This document shows, piece by piece, positions 62,901 to 64,000 of a stretch of 64,000 nt of DNA. The first letter of the stretch is position 1; every line of letters starts with the position of its first letter. The notes beneath the pieces were generated by a model. It searched no databases and was not told the DNA's origin. It was given only the letters and a program-made list of their open reading frames with translations. The translations under genes and the position numbers were made by a program. Source of the stretch: Catonia carolina (taxonomy: Eukaryota; Arthropoda; Insecta; Hemiptera; Achilidae); assembly GCA_035578175.1 (NCBI GenBank), contig JAQMRL010000002.1, positions 100,232,748 through 100,296,747 on the forward strand, given 5' to 3'.

Positions 62901-64000
62901 GTGATAAAACTGTAAAACAATCTCCTTCTACACATTACCGACCATATTTTTTCAGGTGAGACTGTATGATGGTTTTGACTGAAAGTTTTTATTCTCGGTT
63001 TTTTATGTTTTCCAATAGTTCAGACCTAGATCTACCAGAAAAACATAAAATTACGTCAAAATTTTAATGAAAAAATTAAGGTTTTAGAAGTTTTACCCAG
63101 AAAAATTATCATATCACCAAGAACAAATATTTTTCATAATCTTGTAGATCGTTTTAGAGCGAGGGGAATTTTAGTTTTTTTTATACCTGAAAACGGTTTT
63201 TAATATTCTCAGCTATTGGTTCAGCTTTCTGACCAACTGTCGATGGGAAATTTAGTTGTTTGTTGACATTTTATTTTTTGTGTGTTCCCGTAAATTTAGA
63301 TTTTTAAAATTTAAGTATATTTTCTCGGAAACAATTAAACCTATCAAGCTAGAATCTTTACTAGTTATTCATTTTGTACATGCACGTACATCCGAATTTT
63401 TCTGACTTCCTCAGATACTCCAAATATTAGCAATATGCAAAAAAACGTAGAAACAAATTTGTAATCGTTATTTTGTTTTTAATTTTATGGTTCAACAAAT
63501 TAAATTGAAAACCTATTAGTAACTAGAGAACTTCAATCACTATACCTGGGTAAAATTTCATATTCCTATTTGTTACCAATCTTATGAAAAATTATACCAA
63601 AAATAGAAAATTTAATATTGGCGGGATACAAAGAACAGTCTTCCGCTAAAGTGTATGACTATATTTAAACCTTTACAATTTTATTTAAAATGAAATAGAA
63701 AAAATAATAGTGTAAGAAATTATTTAATAGACTATTAGAAAACTTATCAGATAACGTTTAAGAGATTCAGAAAGCCAATAAATTAATATTTTATTAGCGC
63801 CAAAATATTTTTCCCCAAGAAAAGTGATAATAATAAATATTTGATTTCACTTTGATGTATATTTGATTTGTAGAAATTTCTATAAGGAAATACACTGGAT
63901 TCAGTTTAATGTAATTGTCTGACAGGCGAAACCAATTAAATTTGAATCCACTTAAATTTGAGAGTAAGGCGTCACTTGACCTGTGCAAACATTTGTGGGA
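62901..64000. other. No gene seen
   Basis: AT-rich DNA up to the window edge; no motif-bearing frame. Confidence 0.55.

Noticed and set aside
1..64000. Bacterial, viral or endosymbiont insertion
   Set aside because: No compact gene cluster, no prokaryotic or viral protein other than transposable-element proteins, and composition is even apart from small GC-richer patches.

Overview
The window is AT-rich (roughly 30% GC by eye) animal DNA that reads as a stretch of insect genome. It is dense in fossil transposable elements and has one good host-type protein gene. The retroelements are RTE-like and jockey-like LINEs. The DNA transposons are mariner DD34D, an IS630/Tc1/mariner DD41D, piggyBac-, hAT- and pogo-like elements. 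With several tRNA-like SINEs, this repertoire is typical of insects; a hemipteran is my best guess, from remembered SINE types, and it is not proven. Nothing here is bacterial: no operons, ribosome binding sites, CRISPR array, rRNA or convincing tRNA gene.

Layout. 0-12.4 kb: a large fold-back repeat whose arms carry a tRNA-like promoter, a jockey 3' end, several SINEs, an RTE remnant and a 1-kb Tc1-like non-autonomous element. 12.4-15.5 kb: a dead jockey reverse transcriptase, a pogo-like element, an RTE end and a SINE. 16.9-20.1 kb: a SINE, two oppositely oriented piggyBac-like MITEs on TTAA sites, and between them a near-perfect hairpin MITE. 24.27-25.39 kb: a 5'-truncated RTE-like LINE with a perfect 15-bp target duplication and a still open 325-codon reading frame. 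25.8-32.0 kb: tandem repeats, one SINE with an exact 11-bp duplication, and many LINE scraps.

32.6-34.4 kb (minus): an intronless DHHC palmitoyltransferase of the ZDHHC24-like type with a large Asn/Lys/Asp-rich insert. 34.9-35.9 kb: a mariner rearranged into a head-to-head fold-back. 36.1-37.8 kb: three elements nested in one another (SINE, then hAT-like, then a TA-site element). 37.87-39.23 kb: a complete DD41D transposon with an uninterrupted 361-residue transposase. Its sister at 56.9-57.9 kb has lost 404 bp of catalytic core and sits just downstream of a strong TATA/heat-shock-element promoter-like module. 40.2-40.8 kb: a three-unit tandem array. 52.7-55.0 kb: the longest RTE-like LINE, with the end of the endonuclease and the whole reverse transcriptase. 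59.8-62.9 kb: three further RTE ends.

How the parts work together: the intact DD41D transposase could in principle mobilise its deleted sister, because their ends match. The RTE copies share a short 3' hairpin followed by trinucleotide repeats, probably the signal their reverse transcriptase used. I did not find a clearly new multi-gene system. The most unusual objects are the expanded DHHC enzyme, the fold-back mariner, the nested trio, and the piggyBac-like MITEs carrying a palindrome that reads as a splice donor on both strands.
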